Assembly: GCA_001780825.1 (NCBI GenBank)
Contig: MFIX01000186.1
Location: forward strand, 1-11,200
Source: Candidatus Glassbacteria bacterium RIFCSPLOWO2_12_FULL_58_11
GTDB taxonomy: Bacteria; Gemmatimonadota; Glassbacteria; GWA2-58-10
Length of the DNA stretch: 11,200 bases
Direction of reading: 5' to 3'
The translations under genes were made by a program, and so were the position numbers. Shown here piece after piece: positions 1-7,741 of this stretch (its first letter is position 1; every line of letters starts with the position of its first letter). The notes below the pieces were generated by a model, which searched no databases, was not told the origin of the DNA, and saw nothing but the letters and a program-made list of their open reading frames with translations.

Positions 1-1
1 C

Positions 2-895
2 GTCCGGCCCCTGCTTCACTCCTATCAGCCGGACGCGGAAAGCGCCTGGCTTTTCGGTTTCAGCGAGGCGGAAAAGTTGGCTGCCTCCGGCGCTGCGGAA
101 ATTCCGCCGGGCCTGGAGCGTTTCGATGCCAGCGGCCATTACATCGTCCGCAGCGGGCCGGGTTTAATATCTGAAGGCAAGGCTGGAGCGCCGGTATTCC
201 TGCGCTTCGAGTGCGGCCACTGGGGCGACGGCCGGATCTGGGCCCATGCCCATGCGGACCGCCTCTCCTTTTCGCTCTTTATCGACGGACTGCCCTTTTT
301 CATCGACCCGGGGACCTGCGCGTACCTGGCCGACCACCGCTTCCGGGAATTTTTCCGCTCGACAGCGGCCCACAATACCGTAACCGTGGACAACCACTCC
401 CAGGCCATGCCGCGGGGCTGTTTCATCTGGAGCAAGCCGGTCGGCTCATCGATCACAGTCTGCGAGGAGCAGGGAAGCCGGGTGATTTTGGAAGGCTTTC
501 ATACCGGCTACGCCAAGGGAGCGCGGGGCGGGAAGGGACTTATCCACCGCCGGAGGCTCACCCTGAGCAGGCAGGAGCACCGTCTCGAGATTGAGGACAT
601 TTTCGAGACAAAGACAGCTCACCGACTAAGCCTGACTTTTATGCTTCACCCGGATTGTACTGTCAGAGCATCTGAGGATAATAAGGGGGTCTTGAACATA
701 ACCAATGCCGGCACCGGGCTCCGGCTGACTCCGGACAGCCGCTGCCGGATAAGCCTGCATGAGGGCGACAGCGAGCCGCTGCTCGGCTGGTACAGTCCGG
801 GTTTCATGCGGATTGTGCCCTGTCCGCAGATCGTGGGGCAATTTGGAATCGAGGGGGATTGCAAGCTGCTGACTATCATCGAGTGGGGCGGGTAG
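2..895 (+). CDS. Heparinase II/III-family polysaccharide lyase, C-terminal part (5' end outside window)
   Basis: The frame is open from the window edge to TAG at 893-895, giving 297 residues, so the true start lies upstream and no internal start should be used. The sequence matches the beta-sandwich C-terminal domain of the heparinase II/III family (Hepar_II_III). It has the HAHAD motif (second His codon at 251-253), FIDPGTC (Asp codon at 305-307) and STAAHNTVTVD (His codon at 371-373). In PL17-type alginate lyases a His, an Asp and a His in these motifs bind a structural zinc, and the first His-Asp spacing here (18 residues) fits my memory of that family. The missing N-terminal alpha-toroid would carry the catalytic Tyr/Asn, so activity cannot be judged. 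Family members cleave uronic-acid-containing polysaccharides by beta-elimination, and many relatives lie in exopolysaccharide clusters. The substrate is unknown. The gene converges with ettA downstream. Confidence 0.85.
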   Translation, partial: VRPLLHSYQPDAESAWLFGFSEAEKLAASGAAEIPPGLERFDASGHYIVRSGPGLISEGKAGAPVFLRFECGHWGDGRIWAHAHADRLSFSLFIDGLPFFIDPGTCAYLADHRFREFFRSTAAHNTVTVDNHSQAMPRGCFIWSKPVGSSITVCEEQGSRVILEGFHTGYAKGARGGKGLIHRRRLTLSRQEHRLEIEDIFETKTAHRLSLTFMLHPDCTVRASEDNKGVLNITNAGTGLRLTPDSRCRISLHEGDSEPLLGWYSPGFMRIVPCPQIVGQFGIEGDCKLLTIIEWGG

Positions 896-992
896 CAGTT
901 TGAGGAATTTCCTGAGAAATTAGCCTAAGATACCGATCGGTTCTCATAAGACGGCGGCCAGGATCAGGCGGCGCGAGTAATCATTGCAAAAA
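896..992. other. 3' spacer of the lyase gene with two small palindromes
   Basis: After the lyase stop there is a weak A/T hairpin (6-bp arms 906-911 and 916-921, loop CTGA) without a U-tract, and a perfect 10-bp palindrome ACCGATCGGT at 932-941. Neither is a convincing terminator or a recognised operator. No coding sequence is seen. Confidence 0.3.
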
Positions 993-1027
993 ATAGAGGG
1001 CCGGCTCAAATCGAGCTGGTCCTCTAT
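988..1027 (-). terminator. Terminator-like hairpin between convergent lyase and ettA genes
   Basis: Arms 993-1005 and 1015-1027 pair over 13 bp, and two further pairs (1006/1014, 1007/1013) leave a five-base loop. As + strand RNA all pairs form, two of them G-U. As - strand RNA the same two positions become A-C mismatches. The T-tract is on the - side: the A-run at 988-993 is transcribed as six U's directly after the stem when read from ettA. It therefore best serves as the ettA terminator, with possible weaker bidirectional use for the lyase gene. Confidence 0.6.
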
Positions 1028-1076
1028 GCCAGATAACCTTTGTTCCATGTCTTCAGTTTATCAATGACTAAGCGTT

Positions 1077-2747
1077 TTACTTGCGCACCAGCTTGCGGTA
1101 GCGGCTGCGGCGGTTCTCGAACAGGCCGCTGCCCAGCTCTTTTTTCCGCCACTCCTCGTATTCCCGGAAATTGCCGGTGAACCAGCGCACCTGGCCCTCG
1201 CCCTCGAACACCAGCAGGTGGGTGCAGATACGGTCGAGGAAGAAACGGTCATGGCTGATTACCAGCGCGCAGCCCGGAAAGCTCTGGATCGCCTCCTCGA
1301 GCATCCGCAGGGTGTTGACATCCAGGTCATTGGTCGGCTCATCGAGCATGAGCAGGTTGCAGCCGACTTTAAGCACCTTGGCGAGCTGGCAGCGGTTCAT
1401 CTCGCCGCCCGAAAGCTCCCCGACTTTCTTCTGCTGGTCCGGGCCCTTGAACCCGAACAGCGACAGGTAATGCCGGATCGGCAGGCTGCGCTTGCCGATA
1501 ATGATCTCGCTGGCTCCCTCGCCGATCTCATCGATCAGGCCGCGGCCCTTGTCCAGATGCTCGCGCTCCTGCTCGGCATAGCCGATCCGCACGCTGACGC
1601 CGACTTTGACCTCTCCGCTGTCCGCTTTCTCGCGGCCGGTGATCAGCCTGAGCAGGGTGGTCTTGCCGGCGCCATTGGGTCCCACCAGCCCGACTATTGC
1701 CCCGCGGGGCACCGAGAAGCTGAGGTCCTTGAACAGCAGGTTTTCACCGAAGCCTTTCGATACTCCGCTGAAATCGATCACCTGGTCGCCCAGGACCGGT
1801 CCCGGGGCGATCTGGATAAGCTCGCCCTCCCCGGATGCCTCCCTGGCCGCCAGCTTCTCATACTCGCGCAGACGGTTCTGGGATAATTCATGACGGTCTT
1901 TGTTGTTCATGCGGATCCAGGCTAATTCCCGCTGGAGCAGCTTGAAACGCGGCGCTTCCTTTTTCTCCAGGGCCAGCAGCTTCTGCAGCTTCTGTTCGAT
2001 CCAGCTACTGTAGTTGCCCGACCAGGGGATCCCGTGGCCGCCCTCGAGTTCCAGGATCCACTTGGTGATGTTGTCCAGGAAATAGCGGTCGTGAGTGACA
2101 ATGATCACAGTGCCAGGGTAGTCCACCAGCTGGGCCTCGAGCCAGTCCACGGTTTCGGGGTCCAGGTGGTTGGTCGGCTCATCCAGCAACAGAAGGTCCG
2201 GTTGTTCGAGGAGAATCTTGCACAGGGCCACGCGCCGTTTTTCGCCGCCGCTCAAGGTATTTACCAATCGCTCATCTTCGGGCAGCATCAGGGCCTCGGC
2301 TGCCTGGTTGAGCTTGGTGTCCAGGTTCCAGGCATCCGCGGCGTCCAGTTTTTCCTGCAGCACGCCCAAACGATCAAGGGCTTTCTGCATCTCGTCATCT
2401 TCCATGGGCTCGCCCATGCGGGCGGTTAGGGCCTCGTACTCGCGAAGCATTTTCATGGTCTCGGAAAAGGCCAGCTCCAGGTTCTCCCGGATAGTATTAT
2501 CCAGGACAAGTTCCGGGTCCTGGGCCAGCATGCCGGCGCGGAAACCGCGGGTAATCTCGGCCTGGCCCTGAAATTCCTCATCCCGGCCGGCCATGATCCT
2601 CAGGACGGTTGACTTGCCCGATCCGTTCTCGCCGACTATACCGATCTTGGCTCCGGGGTAAAAGCTGAGATTTATTTCCTTGAGCACCTGTTTCTGGCCG
2701 TAATATTTGTTCAGGCGCAGCATCGTGAAGATAAATTGTTCCGCCAT
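1077..2747 (-). CDS. ettA: Energy-dependent translational throttle protein EttA (ABC-F ATPase)
   Basis: This 556-residue protein has the EttA architecture and length (about 555). It has two ABC ATPase domains: Walker A at residues 39-47 (GENGSGKST) and from 356 (GPNGAGKTT), signatures LSGGEK (165-170) and LSGGEM (445-450), and Walker B LLLLDE (185-190, Glu190) and LLMLDE (465-470, Glu470). PTNHLD and PTNDLD follow. An acidic helical insertion near 93-140 is the 'arm' that distinguishes EttA, and GNYSSWIEQK to about 324 is the tRNA-contacting linker. The opening IFTMLRLNKYYGQKQVLKEINLSFYPGAKIG resembles E. coli EttA. It is cytosolic, binds the ribosomal E site and gates early elongation according to ATP/ADP. 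The ATG at 2747 is chosen because homology begins there and AGGA-AAGAG lies just upstream; the frame stays open to 3029, but those 94 residues resemble nothing and would displace the ABC domain. All ATPase motifs are intact. Confidence 0.95.
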   Translation of the reverse strand: MAEQFIFTMLRLNKYYGQKQVLKEINLSFYPGAKIGIVGENGSGKSTVLRIMAGRDEEFQGQAEITRGFRAGMLAQDPELVLDNTIRENLELAFSETMKMLREYEALTARMGEPMEDDEMQKALDRLGVLQEKLDAADAWNLDTKLNQAAEALMLPEDERLVNTLSGGEKRRVALCKILLEQPDLLLLDEPTNHLDPETVDWLEAQLVDYPGTVIIVTHDRYFLDNITKWILELEGGHGIPWSGNYSSWIEQKLQKLLALEKKEAPRFKLLQRELAWIRMNNKDRHELSQNRLREYEKLAAREASGEGELIQIAPGPVLGDQVIDFSGVSKGFGENLLFKDLSFSVPRGAIVGLVGPNGAGKTTLLRLITGREKADSGEVKVGVSVRIGYAEQEREHLDKGRGLIDEIGEGASEIIIGKRSLPIRHYLSLFGFKGPDQQKKVGELSGGEMNRCQLAKVLKVGCNLLMLDEPTNDLDVNTLRMLEEAIQSFPGCALVISHDRFFLDRICTHLLVFEGEGQVRWFTGNFREYEEWRKKELGSGLFENRRSRYRKLVRK

Positions 2748-3185
2748 GTGTGTCTCTTTTCCTGAAAGGTGTATTTTACGGCAAGTCCGATTATCGGCAG
2801 TTATTATTCCGGATCGGGTCGCAGACAATTTCCGGGCCTGCATAAAATAATCTAGGCTGGCCTCGTGGGGCAAGTGGGCGAAATCGAGAAGGCTGGGTTG
2901 ATACAGGCGGAAAATATACAGACTCAGGCTGAGGCGGCATGGGCCGCGCTCATCCGGACAGTTCACGGATGATGCCCAATGGCTGTGCGCGCGGATTATC
3001 GAACTGGCCGTTTCGGAAGGAAATGTCAATGCTCCGGAAAGGCATCCGGAAGAGATTCGCCTTGATAAAATGCCGGTTTTGAATAATTATAAACCCGGAT
3101 TCACCATATCAAGATTGAAAGTGGTTTACGAAGCCGACCTAAAACATTAAATGACAAGGATAACCACGCATTCAAGAGGTGAGAT
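2748..3185. other. Intergenic region, ettA leader plus possible gene remnant
   Basis: This stretch between divergent ettA and the transposase remnant has no intact gene. Its ettA-proximal part must hold the ettA promoter (- strand), but I could not identify -35/-10 boxes. From about 3060 the base composition turns visibly AT-richer up to the transposase start, which suggests that part arrived with the insertion element. No convincing terminal inverted repeat of an IS1380 element was found. Two overlapping open stretches on the + strand are described separately. Confidence 0.4.
2857..3150 (+). pseudogene. Possible unidentified gene remnant in two frames
   Basis: Two + strand stretches without good starts read like protein. 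The first is open between a TAG near 2854 and a TGA near 2962 and gives an alanine/glutamate-rich helical peptide (GEIEKAGLIQAENIQTQAEA...). The second, one frame over, is open from 2902 to TAA at 3148-3150 and includes DDAQWLCARIIELAVSEGNV and a tail ending VVYEADLKH. A single indel near 2960 would join them. I do not recognise either peptide. Chance open frame in GC-rich DNA is a fair alternative, and the AT-richer tail may belong to the insertion element. Confidence 0.2.
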
Positions 3186-3880
3186 ATGGCTCAACTCAAG
3201 GGTGAAGGTTTAAAGGTCGGTTTTGATAGCAGTCTCAGACTTGAATTTCATGGTTCAAGGGTAACTTCTGATTCAGGTCTTCTTGCCTACCGTGACCTTG
3301 ATGAGGCATTGGGGTTATTTGATGCAGTATCCAAAATTTTGACTGATAGACGAACTGGACGCAACGTTCAGCACAGGATAGAGAACCTTTACGCCAAGCG
3401 GTATATAGTCGTCTTGCTGGATACAAGGATGTTAACGATGCCGTTCGGATGAGCAAAGACCTAGTGATGCGAGCCATCACCGGGAAGAAGAACGTTAAGA
3501 AGAATGCTGCCAGTACCAACACGATGGGACGTTTTGAAACAGAGATGTTAGCGATGAGGGACAATCTTGGTGCTTTGTCTGAGATCAAAGGCAGTTGGGT
3601 GCAAAGAGCGATAGACAAAACATCGTATCGGCGTATCATCCTCGATATGGACAGTTCGGAGAGCCAAGTTTTTGGTGAGCAGGAGGGATCAGCATACAAC
3701 GTCCATTTTCGATGTACGTGTTTCCATCCTCTGTTCTGCTTCAACCAGTTTGGGGATTGTGAATGAGCTATTCTTCGTTCAGGCAATGTTCACAGTGCGG
3801 AGAGATGGAGGGAAGTGCTGGAACTGATCGTACGACGGTACGAACCCAAGAAAATCAGGCAATACTTTCGGGGTGATGAC
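3186..3880 (+). pseudogene. IS1380-family transposase, frameshifted, nonsense-mutated and truncated
   Basis: The reading starts at ATG 3186 after AGAGGTGAG and shows the family N-terminus (GFDSSLRLEFHGSRVTSDSGLL, then RDLDEALGLFDAV). At 3399-3401 one G appears to be missing: the first frame derails to a stop at 3450-3452, while the frame from 3401 continues with VYSRLAGYKDVNDAVRMSKD, STNTMGRFETEM, ILDMDSS (DDE-type Asp region, 3644-3652), FGEQEGSAYN and FHPLFCFNQFGDCE. An in-frame TGA at 3764-3766 stands where the family has Gly. After it the homology resumes (AILRSGNVHSAERWREVLE...YFRGDD) until 3880. The remaining C-terminal third or more, with the last catalytic acidic residue, is missing. 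The element is therefore dead unless a copy elsewhere acts in trans. Its base composition is AT-richer than neighbouring genes, consistent with transfer. Confidence 0.9.
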
Positions 3881-3890
3881 TGACCGCTGA

Positions 3891-3909
3891 AGCCACCCGG
3901 ATAGTGGCT
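3891..3909. repeat. Short inverted repeat at the truncated transposase end
   Basis: Arms AGCCAC (3891-3896) and GTGGCT (3904-3909) enclose a seven-base loop and are followed by TTATTTG. It sits just after the point where transposase homology stops and ahead of the hydrolase start. It could be a weak terminator or a remnant of an element end. Neither role can be shown. Confidence 0.3.
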
Positions 3910-3951
3910 TATTTGTCTGTTACTGCCTGCAAATACTCGAGGAGGTGGATT

Positions 3952-4953
3952 TTGAATCGCGACCGCTGCTTATCCGTACCTGTCCTTATCCTGATACTGG
4001 CTGCTATCTGCTGGTGGACGCCAGGGTTGAACGCCGGAGAAGCGGATGGAGTGGACGCCCCTTATTCAAAGTCCACCTACACGTACAAGGTAGTTGATGG
4101 GCTGGAGATCGAGGCGGATGTGTACCGGGCGCAAGGCGATGAACCCCGGCCCGCGATCATTTGGATTCACGGCGGAGCTCTGATAATGGGTTCCAAAAAT
4201 GGGATATCCGACGATCAGCTCCAGGAGTATCTCGGGGCCGGATACACCGTGGTATCGATCGACTACCGCCTGGCCCCCGAAACCAAGCTGCCCGGCATCA
4301 TCGAAGACCTCCGGGATGCCTACGCCTGGATACGGTCCGATGGCCCGGGGCTGTTTGGCATCGATCCGGATCGGATTGCCGTGATCGGACACTCGGCTGG
4401 AGGATATCTGACCCTGATGGCTGGGTTCTGCCTGGAGCCGCGCCCGGATGCACTGGTGGCGTTCTACGGTTACGGCGACATTACCGGTCCCTGGTACTCG
4501 CAGCCGGATTCATTCTAAAACCTCAGTCCGGCGGTATCAGAAGAGCAGGCATTCGAAGTTGTAGGCGATACAGCCATCACGAGCATAGAATGGGGGAAGG
4601 GCGCTGAGGAGCGCGAACCGTTTTATCTCTACTGTCGCCAGCAGGGTATCTGGCCTCAGTTAGTTGCCGGGCACGATCCTACCGACAAGAATTGGTACAA
4701 AGCCTACGAGCCAATCCGCAACGCGACTTCCAGCTATCCGCCGACAATGCTGCTGCACGGTGAGAAAGACACCGACGTGCCGTTCGAGCAATCGGTGATG
4801 ATGGCCGGGGAACTGGAGCGTAACGGGGTGGCGCACGAGTTTATCCACGACCCCGAATGGCGCCACAGCTTTGGCCACCACAGCCATGGCGACACCTCGT
4901 TCAGGCGAGTGTACGACCGCGTACTGGCTTTTCTGGCCACGCATGTAAATTGA
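3952..4953 (+). pseudogene. Secreted alpha/beta hydrolase (esterase/lipase type) interrupted by an in-frame TAA
   Basis: The start is TTG 3952: AGGAGG at 3940-3945 is six bases upstream and a signal peptide (NRDRC, then VPVLILILAAICWW, ...LNAGEA) follows at once. A GTG at 3904 in the same frame lacks a ribosome site. The 333-codon frame shows an alpha/beta hydrolase of the HSL/BD-FAE-like type. It has oxyanion-hole HGGA (His codon 73), YRLAPE, nucleophile elbow GHSAGG (Ser codon 148), GEKDTDVP (Asp codon 273) and RHSFGHH (His codon 305). Codon 189 (4516-4518) is TAA, in a context (PDSF-stop-NLSP) where Tyr would fit. The same frame continues without a break to TGA at 4951-4953, so nothing but one base change separates it from an intact gene. 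As it stands the product ends after the Ser and lacks Asp and His, so it should be inactive. It lies next to a dead transposase. Sequencing error and readthrough are alternatives. The likely ester or peptide substrate is unknown. Confidence 0.85.
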
Positions 4954-5260
4954 CAGATAAAATTTATCAGGGACGGCTTACAACTTTAGAACCTATAAAA
5001 CTGGAATTTTCTATCGGACATTATTGAATAAATTAAAATACTGCCGGTGAAGCGCTGAGACTTTGACCGCAAAATAGGGATTTCAGCTTCCCCGGAGCTT
5101 TGGGGCGGCGCGCGCATGTGAAGCCATGCGCGCGGGTCCGCCGGGAATGCGCCGGCGCCGCCCCAAGGCAGTCCAACCTCTCAGCGGGTTCTCCCGGACA
5201 AGCTTCTCAGTCCGAAAGTGCTGTCAAAATATCAACCCTGAAAACAGGAGAGTCACGCTC
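4954..5260. other. Leader region of the GH123-like gene
   Basis: About 140 AT-rich bases (4954-5090) follow the hydrolase and include a small palindrome GATAAAATTTATC at 4956-4968. They are a plausible place for the promoter of the next gene, but I cannot name its boxes. Then comes a very GC-rich inverted-repeat block (5101-5165) and a smaller hairpin with arms CGGAC (5195-5199) and GTCCG (5210-5214) before the ribosome binding site of the gene at 5261. Confidence 0.45.
5101..5165 (+). promoter_or_regulatory. GC-rich nested inverted repeat, three-way-junction-like leader structure
   Basis: An outer stem pairs 5101-5108 with 5158-5165 (perfect, extendable to 11 bp in a competing form). Inside are a perfect 10-bp hairpin, 5109-5118 with 5125-5134 around the loop TGAAGC, and a 5-bp hairpin, 5140-5144 with 5152-5156. 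The three helices meet as a compact junction about 95 bases upstream of the GH123-like start. No U-tract follows, so it is not a standard terminator. It could be a structured 5' leader, a REP-like element or a protein-binding palindrome. It matches no riboswitch class I know. Confidence 0.45.
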
Positions 5261-7696
5261 ATGCGCAAATTGACCGTACTTCTGCTGTCGCTTCTTTTCA
5301 TCGCCCAGGCGCTCCGGGCGCAGGTCGGCGCAACCACGCTGGAAAGCTTCGAAAAAGAAGGCGCTTTGGGGAAATGGCAGTTGACCGGGGTGGAAGGGGA
5401 AATCAGCGAGGGGAATGCCAGCGAGGGCGCGAAATCGGCCCATCTGGTATTCCGGCAGAGACAGGAGGGCGGCTCCTGGCCTATGGCCGTGCTGCGGCTG
5501 GGACCGGATGTCCTGCCCGGAAATGACTGGGCGGGTTACGAGAAGCTTCAGTTCGAAATCACCAACCAGAGCGCGGAGGTGATCGAGCTGCGGGCCGGGC
5601 TGCGGGATTCCACCGGCGGGAGACAGGCCAGCGGCACTTTCTCCATTGCGCCGCGCGGGTCGAAAACCTGCGAGATTCCGGTCAACCGGATCTATCGCAA
5701 GGTTGAGCCGATTTACCTCGGCCGTTCGGAAAAGGATAACGATAAGGCCCCGGAATTCCTGAGTTTCTATTTGGTGCTGATCGCCGAGCAGGACTTTTAC
5801 CTGGATAATGTCCGTCTTACCGCGGATACCCTTAAAATCGAGGATGCAGCCCTGTTGGATGATCCGTTCGGCAGGGGGGAGATTGGCGTGGCCTGCGGAC
5901 TGAGCCGGGCCGCGCAGTGTGATGTGCGGGTCTATGACCAGGCGGGCGCCTTGGTGGCCCGCCACGTGCAAATGACCGACAACCTCGATTGGCGCTGGAG
6001 CGATCCGGAGGAGCTGGCAACCCTGCCTCCCGGCACTTACCGGGCGGAGCTGACTGTGACCGATGTCAAGTGGGACCCGGATTCACCGCTCAGGCGGGAG
6101 CTGGGGACTTTCCGGATCGTTCCAGAGGAGCAGGCTCCGCAAGCTGTAGCCTGGTATGTGCCATCCACCCGCAAGGTAATGTTGGACGGCCGGCCGGAAA
6201 AGGGAGCGGGCGTAATCACCTGGGCGCAAATCACGGGGGAGAAGGGTGGAATCGAGCCGCTTAAAATCGAAATGGCCCGCAATGAGTATGAGGGCGGACA
6301 GGTGGTTTTTCTTTCCAGGGGAAAAACCATGCGCCTGGAGTTCGAGATAAAAGACCTTAAGAATGCAAAAACCGGCGAGCCTTTTCCGCTGGAAGGCGGC
6401 GGGATTTACCAGGTAGGTTATGTTAATACGAATGACCCGGTGTATTACGAGGTGGACCGGATCGGCTGGTGGCCGGATGCGCTTCTGCCCGCGCCGCAGA
6501 TGTACGCTCGGCCAGGAGAGTGCATGCCGGTCTGGGTCAATCTCAAGTCCGGGGCTGCTACCCCGCCCGGCACTTACAGGGGCCGGTTGGAGGTGCGCGC
6601 CGACGGCCTGCGGGCCGGCTCAATTCCGCTCGAGGTGCGCCTGTATAAAGCTGCCCTGCCAACAGAGACCACCCTGCGCACGGCCTTTACTTTCTCCGAT
6701 GAGCTGATCGAGGAGATCAACGGCGGCAAGCTGCCCGCGGGCCTGTTGCGCAAGTACCACCAGTTTATCGCCGACCACCGTCTCAATGTGGACAATATCT
6801 ATCGCTCCAGCCCGCCCGATATCGAAACCGTGGAATATTTTTCCAGGCGCGGCCAGCTTAATGCATTTAACCTCATGTATGTCGGCGGACGGGTAGAGCA
6901 GAAGGGTGAGATCGAAAGCGAGGGCTACCTTCAAAGCCTGGCCGCGGTGCTGGACCCTTATGTGGCCGAGCTGCGCAAAAGAGGGCTGGCGGACAAAGCT
7001 TATATCTATGGTTTCGATGAAATTGGCGGTGAGATGTACGGGATGGTGAAAAAAACTTTCGGTTTCCTGAAAACACGCTATCCTGAGATTCCTACTATTA
7101 CCACCGGCCGGGATGCCAGCTTCGGTCTGGATTCCGGGCTGGATGAGGCGGTCGATATCTGGGTCCCGCTCACCCCGGTTTACGACCTGGAGCGGGCGAA
7201 AGCCGCCCGGGCTCGCGGCAGGGAAGTCTGGTGGTACACCTGCATTTCTCCGTCCCACCCTTATGCCAACTGGTTTATCGAGTATCCGGCGCTCGAGCCG
7301 CGCCTCCTCTGGTGGATGACCTACCAGCAGCAGGTGCCGGGCTACCTGTATTATTTCACAAACCTCAGGCATGGCCAGACCGAATTGATGAGGATCGACG
7401 GGCACAACAAGACCAACTGGAACCCGGCCTCCTGGAGGACCGCCAATGGAGATGGCTGCTTCATCTACAGCGGCCCGGACGGGCCGGTCAGCACGATCCG
7501 CTGCGAGAATATCCGCGACGGGCTGGAGGATACCGAGTTGCTCTATCTGTTGGAAAAAAAGCTGGGGGATGGAGGAACTGCCGGGCTTGCGCTCTGCGGC
7601 GAGCTGATTAAATCGCTTACCGAGTATACCGGGGCTGTGCAAAAATTCGGCGAGGTCCGCCGGGCGCTGCTCGAACTGCTGGAAGGCACGGAATAA
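5261..7696 (+). CDS. Secreted GH123/DUF4091-type glycoside hydrolase with N-terminal accessory domains
   Basis: The product has 811 residues. ATG 5261 is preferred because CAGGAGAG precedes it and it opens a signal peptide (MRKLTVLLLSLLFIAQALRA, cleavage near 20); an in-frame ATG at 5126 lacks a ribosome site. Residues about 22-200 resemble a carbohydrate-binding-like beta-sandwich ending DFYLDNVRL. About 205-290 resembles a FlgD-type Ig domain (VRVYDQAGALV, LPPGTYRAELTV). About 297-465 is the GH123 N-terminal type domain and about 466-811 the catalytic DUF4091/GH123 barrel. YIYGFDEIGGE carries the adjacent Asp586-Glu587 pair that in GH123 beta-N-acetylgalactosaminidases supports substrate-assisted catalysis. 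The closing region (NGDGCFIYSGPDGPVSTIR...RDGLEDTELLYLLE) is typical of the family. It likely acts on amino-sugar glycans in the periplasm or outside the cell, but DUF4091 proteins are diverse, so specificity is open. It appears to be transcribed alone and ends in a terminator. Confidence 0.85.
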   Translation: MRKLTVLLLSLLFIAQALRAQVGATTLESFEKEGALGKWQLTGVEGEISEGNASEGAKSAHLVFRQRQEGGSWPMAVLRLGPDVLPGNDWAGYEKLQFEITNQSAEVIELRAGLRDSTGGRQASGTFSIAPRGSKTCEIPVNRIYRKVEPIYLGRSEKDNDKAPEFLSFYLVLIAEQDFYLDNVRLTADTLKIEDAALLDDPFGRGEIGVACGLSRAAQCDVRVYDQAGALVARHVQMTDNLDWRWSDPEELATLPPGTYRAELTVTDVKWDPDSPLRRELGTFRIVPEEQAPQAVAWYVPSTRKVMLDGRPEKGAGVITWAQITGEKGGIEPLKIEMARNEYEGGQVVFLSRGKTMRLEFEIKDLKNAKTGEPFPLEGGGIYQVGYVNTNDPVYYEVDRIGWWPDALLPAPQMYARPGECMPVWVNLKSGAATPPGTYRGRLEVRADGLRAGSIPLEVRLYKAALPTETTLRTAFTFSDELIEEINGGKLPAGLLRKYHQFIADHRLNVDNIYRSSPPDIETVEYFSRRGQLNAFNLMYVGGRVEQKGEIESEGYLQSLAAVLDPYVAELRKRGLADKAYIYGFDEIGGEMYGMVKKTFGFLKTRYPEIPTITTGRDASFGLDSGLDEAVDIWVPLTPVYDLERAKAARARGREVWWYTCISPSHPYANWFIEYPALEPRLLWWMTYQQQVPGYLYYFTNLRHGQTELMRIDGHNKTNWNPASWRTANGDGCFIYSGPDGPVSTIRCENIRDGLEDTELLYLLEKKLGDGGTAGLALCGELIKSLTEYTGAVQKFGEVRRALLELLEGTE

Positions 7697-7741
7697 AAAG
7701 TATTTGATTCAGTAAATCAGGTATCGGGCTATTAATACGAT

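Noticed and set aside
1171..2571. Long + strand open frames opposite ettA
   Set aside because: They are antisense shadows of a strongly conserved gene in GC-rich sequence and have no recognisable domains or ribosome sites.
2748..3029. N-terminal extension of ettA by 94 residues
   Set aside because: EttA homology begins exactly at the ATG at 2747, which has its own ribosome site. The extension is basic, Cys- and Ser-rich with no similarity to the family.
3093..3902. ACCCGGAT directly repeated on both sides of the transposase remnant (3093-3100 and 3895-3902) as a target duplication
   Set aside because: The same string occurs elsewhere in this window, for instance inside the lyase and GH123-like genes, and 8 bp is longer than IS1380 duplications as I know them.
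3891..3909. Cobalamin-riboswitch-like GCCAC box on the - strand
   Set aside because: Only a short palindrome is present, without the rest of the conserved core and without a gene in the right position.
3764..4518. Stop-codon reassignment suggested by TGA at a Gly position and TAA at a probable Tyr position
   Set aside because: The transposase is also frameshifted and truncated, the two stops differ in codon and expected residue, and the intact genes here have no internal stops and end normally at TAA or TAG. Independent inactivation is simpler.
5126..5260. Earlier start of the GH123-like protein at ATG 5126
   Set aside because: It lies inside the GC-rich hairpin, lacks a ribosome site and would bury the signal peptide behind 45 Arg/Pro-rich residues.
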